Source: Maricaulis sp965228215 (GTDB lineage: Bacteria > Pseudomonadota > Alphaproteobacteria > Caulobacterales > Maricaulaceae). Taken from it: a stretch of 64,000 nucleotides of DNA. Below are positions 26,317 through 35,269 of the stretch, one piece after another. The stretch is from positions 3,038,001 through 3,102,000 of the forward strand of contig OZ245800.1 of assembly GCA_965228215.1 (NCBI GenBank), given 5' to 3'. Every line of letters starts with the position of its first letter. The first letter of the stretch is position 1. Made by a program: the position numbers and the translations under genes. The notes below the pieces were generated by a model. That model saw only the letters and a list, made by a program, of their open reading frames with translations, had not been told where the DNA came from and ran no database searches.

Positions 26317-28815
26317 ATGCGTTTCCATGCGTTCGCAGTGTGTCTCGTTATTGCCGTGCTGACCGTCGCTACGCCATCAGATGCGCGAGCGCAGGGATGC
26401 GATTGTCCGGAAGCACAGATGCTGGAAGTCATGGATTTCCGTATCGCCGAGCGACGCGCCAAGCTCGATTTCGTCCAGGCCGGCGGTCTGGAATCCTCAT
26501 CCGGGTTATCGAATGACCCGGCCGTTCTCGCCGGTGAATTGCGCCAGATGAACGAAACGCGAGATCTTCTGGTGCGCGATCTGATCAATTGCCGAATGCA
26601 ATGCCACGGTCGCGAATCTGGCCTGTTGACTGATGGGACGGCGGTTACCGGCGCGAGCTCCTCCTGCCGGTCGTGCAACGGCGCCGGCGAAAGTCTCAGC
26701 GCGGCAGAGCAGGCGCTGCAGACAGCACAGGCCAATTTCACCAACTTTCGGTACCGTCATGGATTCGACCGGTTCGACACTGTTGCCGCATCGGATTTCG
26801 GTGCCCGCCTTGCCCGCCTTAGGGAGGCCGAAGCACAGATGCAATCCGTTACGGAAGAACGGGATGCACTGCGGCAGGAGCAGCTGGAAGCATGCGCCAG
26901 GTATTTTGACGACGATCAGCTCGGTTCGCTCCTCCAGGACGCTGGCGGCGACGACTTCTACGACCCCTACCGAGATCCCAGATATCGCTATCCCGGCGTT
27001 ATCGACGTCGACCGAGAGTCCTCGGAGTATCGAGCTGCGAGGGATCGCGTGCGCGCCCAACGTCGCGAAAATCTGGACCTCACCCTCTGGGCCGACGCAG
27101 ATGTTCGCGAGCACTTCGGCATTAGCGAGGAAACCATGGAGGAACGCACGCTTGCCGCGATGCCGGAAGCGTTGCGCGATCGCTATAATGAGGGCAGCAG
27201 CAGCTGGGATCCCGACGACACGATCGATGTCGACACGGCGTATCAAAACGCCCGTGATCAGGTCATGGTCCAGCTGCGCTATCGGCTGTTGCGGGAAAAT
27301 TACCGCTCCGACGAGGCAGGGTTCTCGACGTCCTATTGGGACCGGGTCTGGGCGAACGGCCGAATTCTTTACCAGGACCGGTCGGAATTCGGTTTCTGGG
27401 ATTCCATTCTCTTTACAGCAGACGAGGCGCTTGAGTATTTCCGCAGCATCGGCGTCGATCTCGGCGATATTGACCTGACAGAACACGGCGAATGTCTCCG
27501 CCAAACCCATCGTCTCGATGTCTATCTCGAACAGTATTTCTATCCCACGCAGACTGTGTTCGAGACCACGCGAACCCGTGTTCCTGGAGCCGGCGGCCCG
27601 TTATGGCTCGAATACGAACAGCTGGACGCGATCGTCCGGAACGCTATCCGCGAGCGGGATGCTGCACTCGCCAATCTTGTCCGATGCAACGCGAATTATT
27701 GCCGCCCGGCACCAGAGAATATCCGCGAATTCATCGACGAAGGAGATGGCGAAGACCTTGAGGACATGCTCGAGGAGGACGAAGACATTCCCTATGGCGA
27801 CGATGATGACGGTCTTGAGGGAACAGGACCGGATTTGTCACCGGTTGCCGAGCCCGAAGACGCCGAGGTCGGCAATATTCCCGCGGACATGCCGGGCATG
27901 CCCGAAGCCGACAGCCGCCTCGCCGAACTGCTTGCTGCCCGCGAACGACTGATCGCCAGCGGCGGCTACCGCACGGCGCGGCATGCCTGCGATTACGAAC
28001 CCGGCAATGTCTGCGACAAGCTGGGCGGAGAACAGGCCGAGATCTGCCGGGTCTGGATCGGGCAATGGCGCAGCCAGTGCGAGGCCGTGACCGCGTTTTC
28101 AGGCCCACCCACACTCCAGCAATGCGTGGCCCGATGCGAACACATGGCCGATACGGCCGATCTGGGTGTCCGTCTGCGCGACCTCGCCCTGGAAGTCGTG
28201 TCTCTTTACGATGTCGCTTCGCCCGAAGTGATCGCCGCCCAGATCCAGACGCTTGAGGAACTGATCGTCTCTGCCCGTGCGGAAGTGACGGTTATCGAAG
28301 CAGAGATCGAGGACAATCCGACCTATGTGTACACGAATACCAATACCGGCGAGGTCTATGAGCATTTCGGTACCGGCTTCGATCCCCAACCGCCGCTCGA
28401 ACTGACCGAAGTCCTGCCCGGCCGGCCGACCGAGAGCCAGGCCGAGCGTCTCGCTGTCCTGCGGGAAAGGATATCCGAAATGGAAGCGGGCATGGACGAG
28501 CTGAACACACCCGACCCCGAGCTCGAGGACTGGCGACAACTCACGCAATACACCTGGAATGGTGGCACTTATCGCGGTCAGACCAGCCAGGGTCCCGTAT
28601 CCTGCACGGCGGAGGAGGCCCGGTCCGAACGTGATCGCTGCACCGCCTTCTGCAACGCGCAAATGCCGACGCCTCCGGGCGGTTATGGACCGGAACCGTT
28701 GGATATCTGTCGCCCGACGTCGACGATCGGCATGCTGAATACACCGGGCTCCCGCGTCTGGCTCTACCCGCCCGGCGATCCGCGAAGGGAACCGGGTTAC
28801 GGCCGGGAAAATTAG
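26317..28815 (+). CDS. Large cysteine-rich exported protein of unknown function
   Basis: I do not recognise this protein. 832 residues with a clear signal peptide (cleavage after DARA, before QGCDC). The mature part has 20 cysteines by my count, many in close pairs (CDC, CRMQC, CRSC, CNANYC, CVARC, CTAFC), consistent with disulfides in the periplasm or outside the cell. Long charged stretches rich in Glu, Arg and Ala look helical or coiled-coil (about 45-85, 130-190 and 610-690). A very acidic linker lies near 470-505. The C-terminal part is Pro/Gly-rich. GGGGG before the ATG is a good ribosome-binding site. It ends 76 bases before hfsE, facing the same way, so a role in envelope or surface-polysaccharide assembly is possible but not shown. 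Confidence 0.85.
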   Translation: MRFHAFAVCLVIAVLTVATPSDARAQGCDCPEAQMLEVMDFRIAERRAKLDFVQAGGLESSSGLSNDPAVLAGELRQMNETRDLLVRDLINCRMQCHGRESGLLTDGTAVTGASSSCRSCNGAGESLSAAEQALQTAQANFTNFRYRHGFDRFDTVAASDFGARLARLREAEAQMQSVTEERDALRQEQLEACARYFDDDQLGSLLQDAGGDDFYDPYRDPRYRYPGVIDVDRESSEYRAARDRVRAQRRENLDLTLWADADVREHFGISEETMEERTLAAMPEALRDRYNEGSSSWDPDDTIDVDTAYQNARDQVMVQLRYRLLRENYRSDEAGFSTSYWDRVWANGRILYQDRSEFGFWDSILFTADEALEYFRSIGVDLGDIDLTEHGECLRQTHRLDVYLEQYFYPTQTVFETTRTRVPGAGGPLWLEYEQLDAIVRNAIRERDAALANLVRCNANYCRPAPENIREFIDEGDGEDLEDMLEEDEDIPYGDDDDGLEGTGPDLSPVAEPEDAEVGNIPADMPGMPEADSRLAELLAARERLIASGGYRTARHACDYEPGNVCDKLGGEQAEICRVWIGQWRSQCEAVTAFSGPPTLQQCVARCEHMADTADLGVRLRDLALEVVSLYDVASPEVIAAQIQTLEELIVSARAEVTVIEAEIEDNPTYVYTNTNTGEVYEHFGTGFDPQPPLELTEVLPGRPTESQAERLAVLRERISEMEAGMDELNTPDPELEDWRQLTQYTWNGGTYRGQTSQGPVSCTAEEARSERDRCTAFCNAQMPTPPGGYGPEPLDICRPTSTIGMLNTPGSRVWLYPPGDPRREPGYGREN

Positions 28816-28891
28816 GGTTTCATTCACCACGTCTCTCAACGAAATATTTCGGCTGCGCGGCTAGTCTCCCCTCAAGCAAAGGGGATCGACC

Positions 28892-30427
28892 GTGACATCT
28901 TCCAGCTCTCCGCGACCGGCTTCGACCGGACCGGCCAATGACACTTCGGACAATTTCCGCCCCGCCATGGCGGATGCGGCCGCGCTGACGCGTGCCCAGA
29001 TGCGCGCTCAGGCACGAGCTCCCCAGAACCGGCTCAATCGCCGGGCTGTCGGACTGGTCCTGCGTGTCATCGACCTGACAGCCCTGGGCGTGTTCTCAGC
29101 GGTCGCCCTGCAGGGCATGGGCGAAGGCGGTCTCGCCGGCGTGTCCGGTGCCCATGTCCTCACGATGCTCGGCTTCGTGGCGTTCACGGCCTGGCTGATG
29201 TCCGCGATGGATCTTTACCGCGTCGACCCGCGCCTGCCCTCGCCCTTCCGCGTGGCACGGGCCATCATCGCCGCCGGACTGGGCGGTGTCAGTGCGATCT
29301 TCTTCGCGCGCACCCTGCACGTTGTGCCGCTCAATCCGATCACGGATTTCGCGCTGGTGAGCGTTGCCGCGCTGACCCTCCTGCACACGGTCTATGCCGG
29401 TTTCATCTCGCATTGGGGACGCGCCGGCCGCCTCGCAACAAGCGTGGTCCTGATCGGCGCGACGCCGAATGCCCGCAAGCTCATTGCCAGCAATTCCGGC
29501 TCGCGGGCCGTAAACCTGGTCGGTGTCTTCGACGACCGTCGCGCACGCGCGCCGTCACAGCTCGCGGGCATTCCCTATCTCGGCGACACGGATGATCTCT
29601 TCAAATGGTCGCATCTGCCGGAGGTCGACAAGATCGTCCTGACGGTCTCGCCCAAGGCCGAGGAACGCGTCCAGCACCTGCTGGGCAAGCTGCGCGCCCT
29701 GCCACAACCGGTCTGTCTCCTGCTGGACATTGACGGTTTCGATCCGAGCGCCACCAGCCTGGAAGACATTGTCGGCGTCCAGGCCGCCCGGATGAGCGGC
29801 GACGAGCAACGCCTTGGCCATCTCATCGCCAAGCGATTGCAGGACATCGTCATCGGTTCGTTCCTGTTCGCCGCCGCCCTGCCCGTCATGCTTCTGATCG
29901 GCCTGGCTATCCGCCTGGACAGCCGCGGTCCGGCCCTGTTCCGTCAGGAACGCGAGGGCTTTAACGGCCGCATGATCACCGTGCTGAAATTCCGCTCCAT
30001 GCGGCACGAGACCCGGCCGGAAACCGGCAAGGCCGTGCGTCAGGTTGAGCTGAATGATCCGCGTGTCACGCGCCTGGGCAAATTCCTGCGCAAGACCAGC
30101 CTTGATGAATTGCCGCAATTCTGGAACGTGCTGACCGGAGACATGTCCCTGGTGGGCCCGCGTCCGCACGCGCCGTCGATGAAGACCGGCGGAACCGAGA
30201 CCGCGAAACTCGTCTCGGAATACGCCCACCGCCATCGTGTGAAGCCGGGCATTACAGGATGGGCGCAGGTCAATGGATCACGCGGTCCGCTGCATACGCC
30301 GGAATCTGCGCGCGAGCGTATCCGCTGGGATCTCGACTATATCGCCAAGGCCAATTTCTGGTTTGATCTCTGGATCATGCTGCGGACGGGTCCGGCCCTG
30401 CTGGGCGACCGCATCAATATCCGCTAG
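28892..30427 (+). CDS. hfsE: Polyprenyl-phosphate hexose-1-phosphate transferase, HfsE-like
   Basis: 511 residues from a GTG preceded by AAGGGG. An N-terminal disordered part is followed by four or so hydrophobic helices and a CoA-binding-like Rossmann domain (about 180-290). The C-terminal bacterial sugar transferase domain has QDIVIGSFLFAAALPVMLL, LFRQEREGFNGRMITVLKFRSM, LRKTSLDELPQFWNVLTGDMSLVGPRP and KPGITGWAQVNG. It starts polysaccharide repeat synthesis by loading a sugar phosphate onto undecaprenyl phosphate at the inner membrane. The HfsE name rests on locus order (E-F-G-H-C-B-A-D as in Caulobacter holdfast). Its stop overlaps the convergent hydrolase stop by CTAG. Confidence 0.85.
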   Translation: MTSSSSPRPASTGPANDTSDNFRPAMADAAALTRAQMRAQARAPQNRLNRRAVGLVLRVIDLTALGVFSAVALQGMGEGGLAGVSGAHVLTMLGFVAFTAWLMSAMDLYRVDPRLPSPFRVARAIIAAGLGGVSAIFFARTLHVVPLNPITDFALVSVAALTLLHTVYAGFISHWGRAGRLATSVVLIGATPNARKLIASNSGSRAVNLVGVFDDRRARAPSQLAGIPYLGDTDDLFKWSHLPEVDKIVLTVSPKAEERVQHLLGKLRALPQPVCLLLDIDGFDPSATSLEDIVGVQAARMSGDEQRLGHLIAKRLQDIVIGSFLFAAALPVMLLIGLAIRLDSRGPALFRQEREGFNGRMITVLKFRSMRHETRPETGKAVRQVELNDPRVTRLGKFLRKTSLDELPQFWNVLTGDMSLVGPRPHAPSMKTGGTETAKLVSEYAHRHRVKPGITGWAQVNGSRGPLHTPESARERIRWDLDYIAKANFWFDLWIMLRTGPALLGDRINIR

Positions 30428-31626
30428 CGCCGGATGAATTCCGGCGGGCGGACGTGATTGCGCGCCCACAATGACCGCAAATCCCGCATCAGGCTCGACC
30501 GGCCCGGGGGCGTTACCGCGTCCGGGTCGGTGCCGTATACCGGGTTGAAGAAATTCTCGCGGTCCTCATAGACGCGCCAGCCGCTGTCCCAGCGGAACAT
30601 CGCCCAGCCTGCACCGGCACGCTCCAGTGAACTGACGCGTTCGTGTAGATAGCGTCCGGCCTGCGGCGCCCAGCGCGCCACGCCAAACTCCCCCATCATC
30701 CAGCGCTCGGCGTCCGGCGGTTCGAAAACGGCCTCGCCGCGACTGAATTCCAAGCCGGCACCACGATCCTGGTGTGTATAGGCACGCGGCGCGTAATCAT
30801 GCACGGCCAGCACCATGCCCGGAGCGCTGTGCAGGTCGATCAGCGGAATGAAATTTCGGTTCGCATACCCGTCCGGGCTGATCAGGATCGGCGTCTCGGT
30901 ATCATGCTCCCGGACAGCACCCGCCAGTCGTCGGGCCAGAGCCGGCCAGTCGGCCAGGGTCCCGGTGACGGTGTCGGCAAGCCGCCGCGGATCCCATTCA
31001 TCGAGATCGCCGCCATCCGGTCCCGGCGCGGCCTGGTTGGCATTGGGCTCCACCATCAGGAGATAGCCCGCCACGTTGGGCCTGGCCCGGAAACGCGCGG
31101 CGGTCCGCCGCCACATCATCTCCCAGCCATCCTGGGCCTCGGCCGAACGCCAGACATCATCATTGATCATCTCGGCGGGGAACCAGTCACCCGCGCCATC
31201 GCGCTGGAAGGTGAATTCCGATCGCCCCGGTCCGGAGCGAAAGCCGATGACCACATAGAGACCCGCCAGTTCGCAGCGGCGCACGATATCGTTGAGATGG
31301 TCCTCGACCAGCGGGTCCGGCTCGTAGGGCGACCAGGGCGTGAATATACCCGGATGCGACAGGATCAGCAGATTGGCTCCGGCACCGGACAGGGCGGCCA
31401 GCGCCTCATCGGTGACCGGCGTGCCGACCGCGCCCTGCCCCATGAATTCCGGTCCGTCGATTTCCGGATAGACCCGCCGCTGTGCGATGCAGGCGCCACG
31501 CAGATAAGGGCCGGACGCATTGTCCCAGAGATCGATCCGGCGATCACTCGCATCGGCGCAGGATGCCAGGCCCAGGCCTGCCACACCCGCGCCCGTCAGG
31601 ACGCGGCGGCGGCTGATCTCGCTCAT
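30424..31626 (-). CDS. Tat-exported lipoprotein, GH5-like glycoside hydrolase
   Basis: 400 residues. The N-terminus SRRRVLTGAGVAGLGLASC combines a twin-arginine motif with a lipobox (Cys23), so the protein should be folded before export and then lipid anchored. The rest fits a TIM-barrel hydrolase of the GH5/endoglucanase type. Candidate catalytic residues are the acid Glu in LLMVEPNAN and the nucleophile Glu in WMMGEFGVARW, with HDYAP between them. Its ATG overlaps the upstream hfsK stop (ATGA), so it is translationally coupled to a holdfast-type acyltransferase and lies inside the polysaccharide cluster. It may trim or process the exported glycan. I do not know this gene from the classical Caulobacter hfs set. 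Confidence 0.75.
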   Translation of the reverse strand: MSEISRRRVLTGAGVAGLGLASCADASDRRIDLWDNASGPYLRGACIAQRRVYPEIDGPEFMGQGAVGTPVTDEALAALSGAGANLLILSHPGIFTPWSPYEPDPLVEDHLNDIVRRCELAGLYVVIGFRSGPGRSEFTFQRDGAGDWFPAEMINDDVWRSAEAQDGWEMMWRRTAARFRARPNVAGYLLMVEPNANQAAPGPDGGDLDEWDPRRLADTVTGTLADWPALARRLAGAVREHDTETPILISPDGYANRNFIPLIDLHSAPGMVLAVHDYAPRAYTHQDRGAGLEFSRGEAVFEPPDAERWMMGEFGVARWAPQAGRYLHERVSSLERAGAGWAMFRWDSGWRVYEDRENFFNPVYGTDPDAVTPPGRSSLMRDLRSLWARNHVRPPEFIRR

Positions 31627-32711
31627 GCGGCGTAAAAACCTGCCAGGCGGTCGAGCTTGCGCATCGCCTTGCCCGGCAATTGGGAAACGGCATCGATCGG
31701 GATGGATTCAATCCCCTGCGCCGCGGCCGTCGCCGCCTGGCACGTGGCCGCCAGCATGGACGGCAGCATCACCCGGCCGGAACACAGACCGACCTGGTAG
31801 CTTGAGAGATCGCGCTTGAAGCGGAAATCACCCGGCCCCAGCTCGACCCCGTCATGGCCGATCGCGGCTGCTGTCCGGGCCATCTCGTCGAGCAGAAGCA
31901 CGCCCGGACTCAATCGGCCAAAATCGGAATTGAAGGATGGGAACCAGTAATGGCACAGGCGGTCGCTCGCCATGCCGACATGCACGCCGATGATCTCGTT
32001 ATTGACGTAGAGGGTCGAGCACAGACCGCTGAACGTGTCGCTCTGGCGCTTGAGGATCGCGCTGATCAGCTTGCGGGTCCACTCCACCGAGAACACGTCG
32101 AACACGCCGGTGCGCTGGTATTGTTCCCGCTTCCAACGATACATAAGGTCAACGGCCTCCGGTCGCCCGTCAGCCATCACGAAGACATACCCGCCCTCGG
32201 CCGCTTCAAGACGGCGTCGCTTGGTCCGGATGTCCTTGATCACACGCGGCGCAACAGCGCGGCGGGATTCCACCCAGGCCTCATAGCCCTGCGACATGTC
32301 CATGATCCACGACCCGTCGCGGCTCACCGGGAGATCGCGGAAGGTCGACTGGCTCAGCAACGCGCTGTGAAAATCGAAGATCGGCAGGCCGGCTCCGCGC
32401 ATCAGCGTCTCGAGCGGCAGGTCCTCGCCGGGCTCCGCGATCACGCCTTGCACATCGCCCAGCGGGCCGCCCAGCGGTCGCGCATATCCGAATTTCCCGG
32501 TGTGCAGCGGAAGAAAGCCGCAGATCCGTCCCTTGCGGCGCGTGACGATCACGCGCGTGTCCTCGCGTGCCTCTTCGCAACACTCGGCGAAATCCAGCGC
32601 GAAATAGGGGCTACGCAAGGCCGGGTCATTCTTCACGAACTCCCGCCAGGCGTCTGATTCTGCTGCCGTAAGCTCGCTCGGCCGCTTCAGATCTACTGCC
32701 AGTTCCATCAT
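31623..32711 (-). CDS. hfsK: CelD/FemAB-like GNAT acyltransferase, HfsK-like
   Basis: 362 residues with the GNAT_acetyltransf_6 (CelD/BcsL) fold. The N-terminal half has FALDFAECCEEAREDTRVIV and GFLPLH; the core acetyltransferase part has MYRWKREQYQRTGV, LYVNNEIIGVHVGM, CHYWFPSFNSDFGRLSPG and ELGPGDFRFKRDLSS. In Caulobacter, HfsK is a FemAB-like N-acyltransferase that modifies holdfast polysaccharide in the cytoplasm. Placement between HfsE and HfsF homologues and next to a deacetylase supports the same role here, which is inference. ATG 32711 and 32708 are both possible starts. It is divergent from hfsF and overlaps the GH5-like gene downstream. Confidence 0.75.
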   Translation of the reverse strand: MMELAVDLKRPSELTAAESDAWREFVKNDPALRSPYFALDFAECCEEAREDTRVIVTRRKGRICGFLPLHTGKFGYARPLGGPLGDVQGVIAEPGEDLPLETLMRGAGLPIFDFHSALLSQSTFRDLPVSRDGSWIMDMSQGYEAWVESRRAVAPRVIKDIRTKRRRLEAAEGGYVFVMADGRPEAVDLMYRWKREQYQRTGVFDVFSVEWTRKLISAILKRQSDTFSGLCSTLYVNNEIIGVHVGMASDRLCHYWFPSFNSDFGRLSPGVLLLDEMARTAAAIGHDGVELGPGDFRFKRDLSSYQVGLCSGRVMLPSMLAATCQAATAAAQGIESIPIDAVSQLPGKAMRKLDRLAGFYAA

Positions 32712-32870
32712 CCCCGACCCGGCCTCCCTGCCCGAATCCAGCCTTCAAGATTGGCGCATTTTATGCAGCGGCTTCTTATCGCGAGGTGAACAGAATCCGG
32801 CCGGTACACAATCCCCTGCGACGCGGCACTCATCTTGCAGGCTTCCCCCTTCAGGCGAGTGGAGCGTGCC

Positions 32871-34328
32871 ATGCTTGGACGTCATCTTTTGGGGTATATG
32901 CCGGTACAGGCTGCGCAGGTCCTTGTGGGATTTGGTGGCGTTGCCGTGTTCACGCGCCTTCTGTCCGCCGATGACTACGGTCGCTACGCCCTCGCCATGG
33001 CCCTGCTCTCGCTCATCCACATGGGCGTATTTACGTGGCTGGAAGCGGCAATCGCGCGATTCCACGCCCGGGCCGAACAGCGCAATCGCCTGCGCGATCA
33101 CTTCGCTACCGCCTACGGCATGTACGGGATCATGATGCTGGTGGGCACAACCATCATCGCCCCCATTCTCATTTTCGTACCCTTCGACCCCCGTCTCAAG
33201 ACGGCACTGGTTTTCGCCTGTGTGTCGCTGCTTCTGCGCGCCCTGCTCCAGATCGGCATGGAAACTCATCGGGCTTCCGGTCATGTCGGACGGTATTCCG
33301 CCCTGGAGTCCGGCTATCTGATGCTCGGTTTCGTGACGGGTATCGGCTTGATCTTCGTCACGGATCTGGGCGCCGCCGGTATTTTCGCGGGGACCGCGCT
33401 CGCTGCCGCACTGATGCTGGTCGTCGATCTTCCGGTGATGCTGCGCCGCGCCCGTGGTGGCCGCCGCCAGGTCGTCCGCGCTGCGGCTTATGCCCGTTAC
33501 GGTGCGCCGATCTCGGTCTCCCTCGTTTTCGAACACCTGCTGTCGGTCGGTGACCGTTTCCTGATCGCCGCCTTCCTCGGCCAGGGTGCCGTGGGCATGT
33601 ATGCCGCCGGCTACGGTCTCGCGGACCGCCTCATCGATGTGATCTTCATCTGGTTCGGCGCCGCCGTTTGGCCGCTGACCATCAAGGCGCTCGAACGCGA
33701 TGGCGAACAGGCCGCCAAGGATGTCGCCGAACGGGCCGCTGGCCTGATGGCGCTGATCGCCTTCCCCGCCGCTGCCGGTCTGGCTCTTGTGGCCGACGCA
33801 CTGACGACAGTCGTGATCGGTGAGAGCGTCCGCGAACAAGCCGCGGTGATCCTGCCCTGGATCGCCCTGTCCGGTCTGATGAACGGCATGATGACCTATT
33901 ATTTCCACGAGGCCTTCACGCTGAAGCGCCGCACCGGTGTCATGGCCCTGATCATGGCCGGAGCCGCCGCGCTCAATCTCGGCCTGAACCTGCTCTTCAT
34001 CCCGATGTTCGGTATTGCCGGCGCCGCAGCCGCAACCGTGATCGCCTATTTCATCGCGCTGATCATCTGTGCCGTGCTGGGCCGCCGCCATTTCCGCCTG
34101 CCCCTGCCCTGGATGGAATGGATCAAGGCCGCCTGCGCCAGCCTCGTCATGGCGGCCGGCGTCTACGCCTTGCCCGACATCGAGACCGCATGGATCCGCC
34201 TGGTCGCGCAGGCCGCGACCGGCCTGATTGTCTACGCGGCCGCAGCCTACGCCTTCAACATTGCCGACTGCCGCTCCTGGCTGTCCTCGGCCAAATCCCT
34301 GCTCAAACCCGCGGAGGTTCGTCCTTGA
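32871..34328 (+). CDS. hfsF: Polysaccharide flippase (Wzx/MOP family), HfsF-like
   Basis: 485 residues with 12-14 predicted transmembrane helices. The MOP-type N-terminus (YMPVQAAQVLVGFGGVAVFTRLLSADDYGRYALAMA) is the classic polysaccharide-biosynthesis exporter start. It would move the lipid-linked repeat from the inner to the outer leaflet of the inner membrane. The start at 32871 follows GGAG at six bases; the frame is open earlier but without a ribosome-binding site. Its stop (TGA) overlaps the TTG start of the next gene, so a flippase-glycosyltransferase-deacetylase-glycosyltransferase operon begins here. Confidence 0.87.
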   Translation: MLGRHLLGYMPVQAAQVLVGFGGVAVFTRLLSADDYGRYALAMALLSLIHMGVFTWLEAAIARFHARAEQRNRLRDHFATAYGMYGIMMLVGTTIIAPILIFVPFDPRLKTALVFACVSLLLRALLQIGMETHRASGHVGRYSALESGYLMLGFVTGIGLIFVTDLGAAGIFAGTALAAALMLVVDLPVMLRRARGGRRQVVRAAAYARYGAPISVSLVFEHLLSVGDRFLIAAFLGQGAVGMYAAGYGLADRLIDVIFIWFGAAVWPLTIKALERDGEQAAKDVAERAAGLMALIAFPAAAGLALVADALTTVVIGESVREQAAVILPWIALSGLMNGMMTYYFHEAFTLKRRTGVMALIMAGAAALNLGLNLLFIPMFGIAGAAAATVIAYFIALIICAVLGRRHFRLPLPWMEWIKAACASLVMAAGVYALPDIETAWIRLVAQAATGLIVYAAAAYAFNIADCRSWLSSAKSLLKPAEVRP

Positions 34329-35269
34329 CCACGTCCAGCGAAATCCAGATCGACGAGACCGGAAACACGGCTGCCAAGGCCGGTGGCGATATCGTTCTGT
34401 CCGTCCTGGTGCCCTTCTACAAGGATGATCCCAGCCGGCTGGCGGCCGCGCTGAACCCGCTCATCGGGACGCGCAAATCGATCGAGATCGTGATGCTCGA
34501 TGACGGCTGCCCGGATGCCGAGCTGAACGCGTCGGTCGCACGCTGCGTCCGGGCCCTGTCCGCCCCGGCCCGCCTACTGACCCTGTCGCGCAATGCCGGC
34601 CGCGCGGCTGGCCGGAATATCCTGGCCGGCGCGGCTCGCGGTCGTTGGCTCCTCTATCTCGACGCCGATATGCGCCCGGTCGACGATGCCTTCCTGGACG
34701 CCTATCTCGAACGCATCGAAAGCGATGATTTCGACGCGGCCTTCGGCGGGTTTGTCACCGATCACAGCGATGATCCGGCCCTGCGCGTGCACGCGGCCAT
34801 GTCTGCCGTCAGCGACGAGAAGGATGCCGAACGCCGCGCGGGTATCGGTGCCACGGCTTTCTGTTCCAGCAATCTCCTGGTTCGCGCCGGGGTGATGCGG
34901 GATGTGCGCTTCGACGAGAATTTCACGGGTTGGGGCTGGGAAGATGTCGACTGGGCGGTTCGCGCCTCGCGTGCCCATCGCCTTGTGCATCTGGACAATC
35001 CGGCCGCCCATGGTGGTCTGCAGCCGGCCCAGGGCCTGCTCGATAAATTCCGCGTGGGTGCCGTGAATTACGGGCGCCTGCTGGAGAAACATCCGCAATT
35101 GTCTGATCTGCCCGGAGCCCGGGCGGCTCGGGCGCTCGGTGCGGTCCCCTTTCAGAAATTCCTGCGCGGCATGTGGGCCGCGATCGTCCGGGCCGACAGC
35201 GTCCCGACGCGCATGCGTACCCTCGCGCTCAAGCTCTGGCGCGCCAGCTGGACTGCGGAGGCCATCTGA
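34325..35269 (+). CDS. hfsG: Family 2 glycosyltransferase, HfsG-like
   Basis: 314 residues. GT-A fold with VLVPFYKDD, acceptor/nucleotide motif MLDDGCPD, LSRNAGRAAGRNILA, metal-binding LYLDADM and a C-terminal GWGWEDVDWAVRA motif typical of inverting N-acetylhexosaminyl transferases. It would add an (N-acetyl)hexosamine to the lipid-linked repeat at the cytoplasmic face. The start is TTG 34325, chosen because GGAGG at 34312-34316 lies eight bases upstream and the codon overlaps the hfsF stop as TTGA. ATG-only prediction would misplace this gene. The HfsG label rests on position between F and H homologues. Confidence 0.82.
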   Translation: MTTSSEIQIDETGNTAAKAGGDIVLSVLVPFYKDDPSRLAAALNPLIGTRKSIEIVMLDDGCPDAELNASVARCVRALSAPARLLTLSRNAGRAAGRNILAGAARGRWLLYLDADMRPVDDAFLDAYLERIESDDFDAAFGGFVTDHSDDPALRVHAAMSAVSDEKDAERRAGIGATAFCSSNLLVRAGVMRDVRFDENFTGWGWEDVDWAVRASRAHRLVHLDNPAAHGGLQPAQGLLDKFRVGAVNYGRLLEKHPQLSDLPGARAARALGAVPFQKFLRGMWAAIVRADSVPTRMRTLALKLWRASWTAEAI

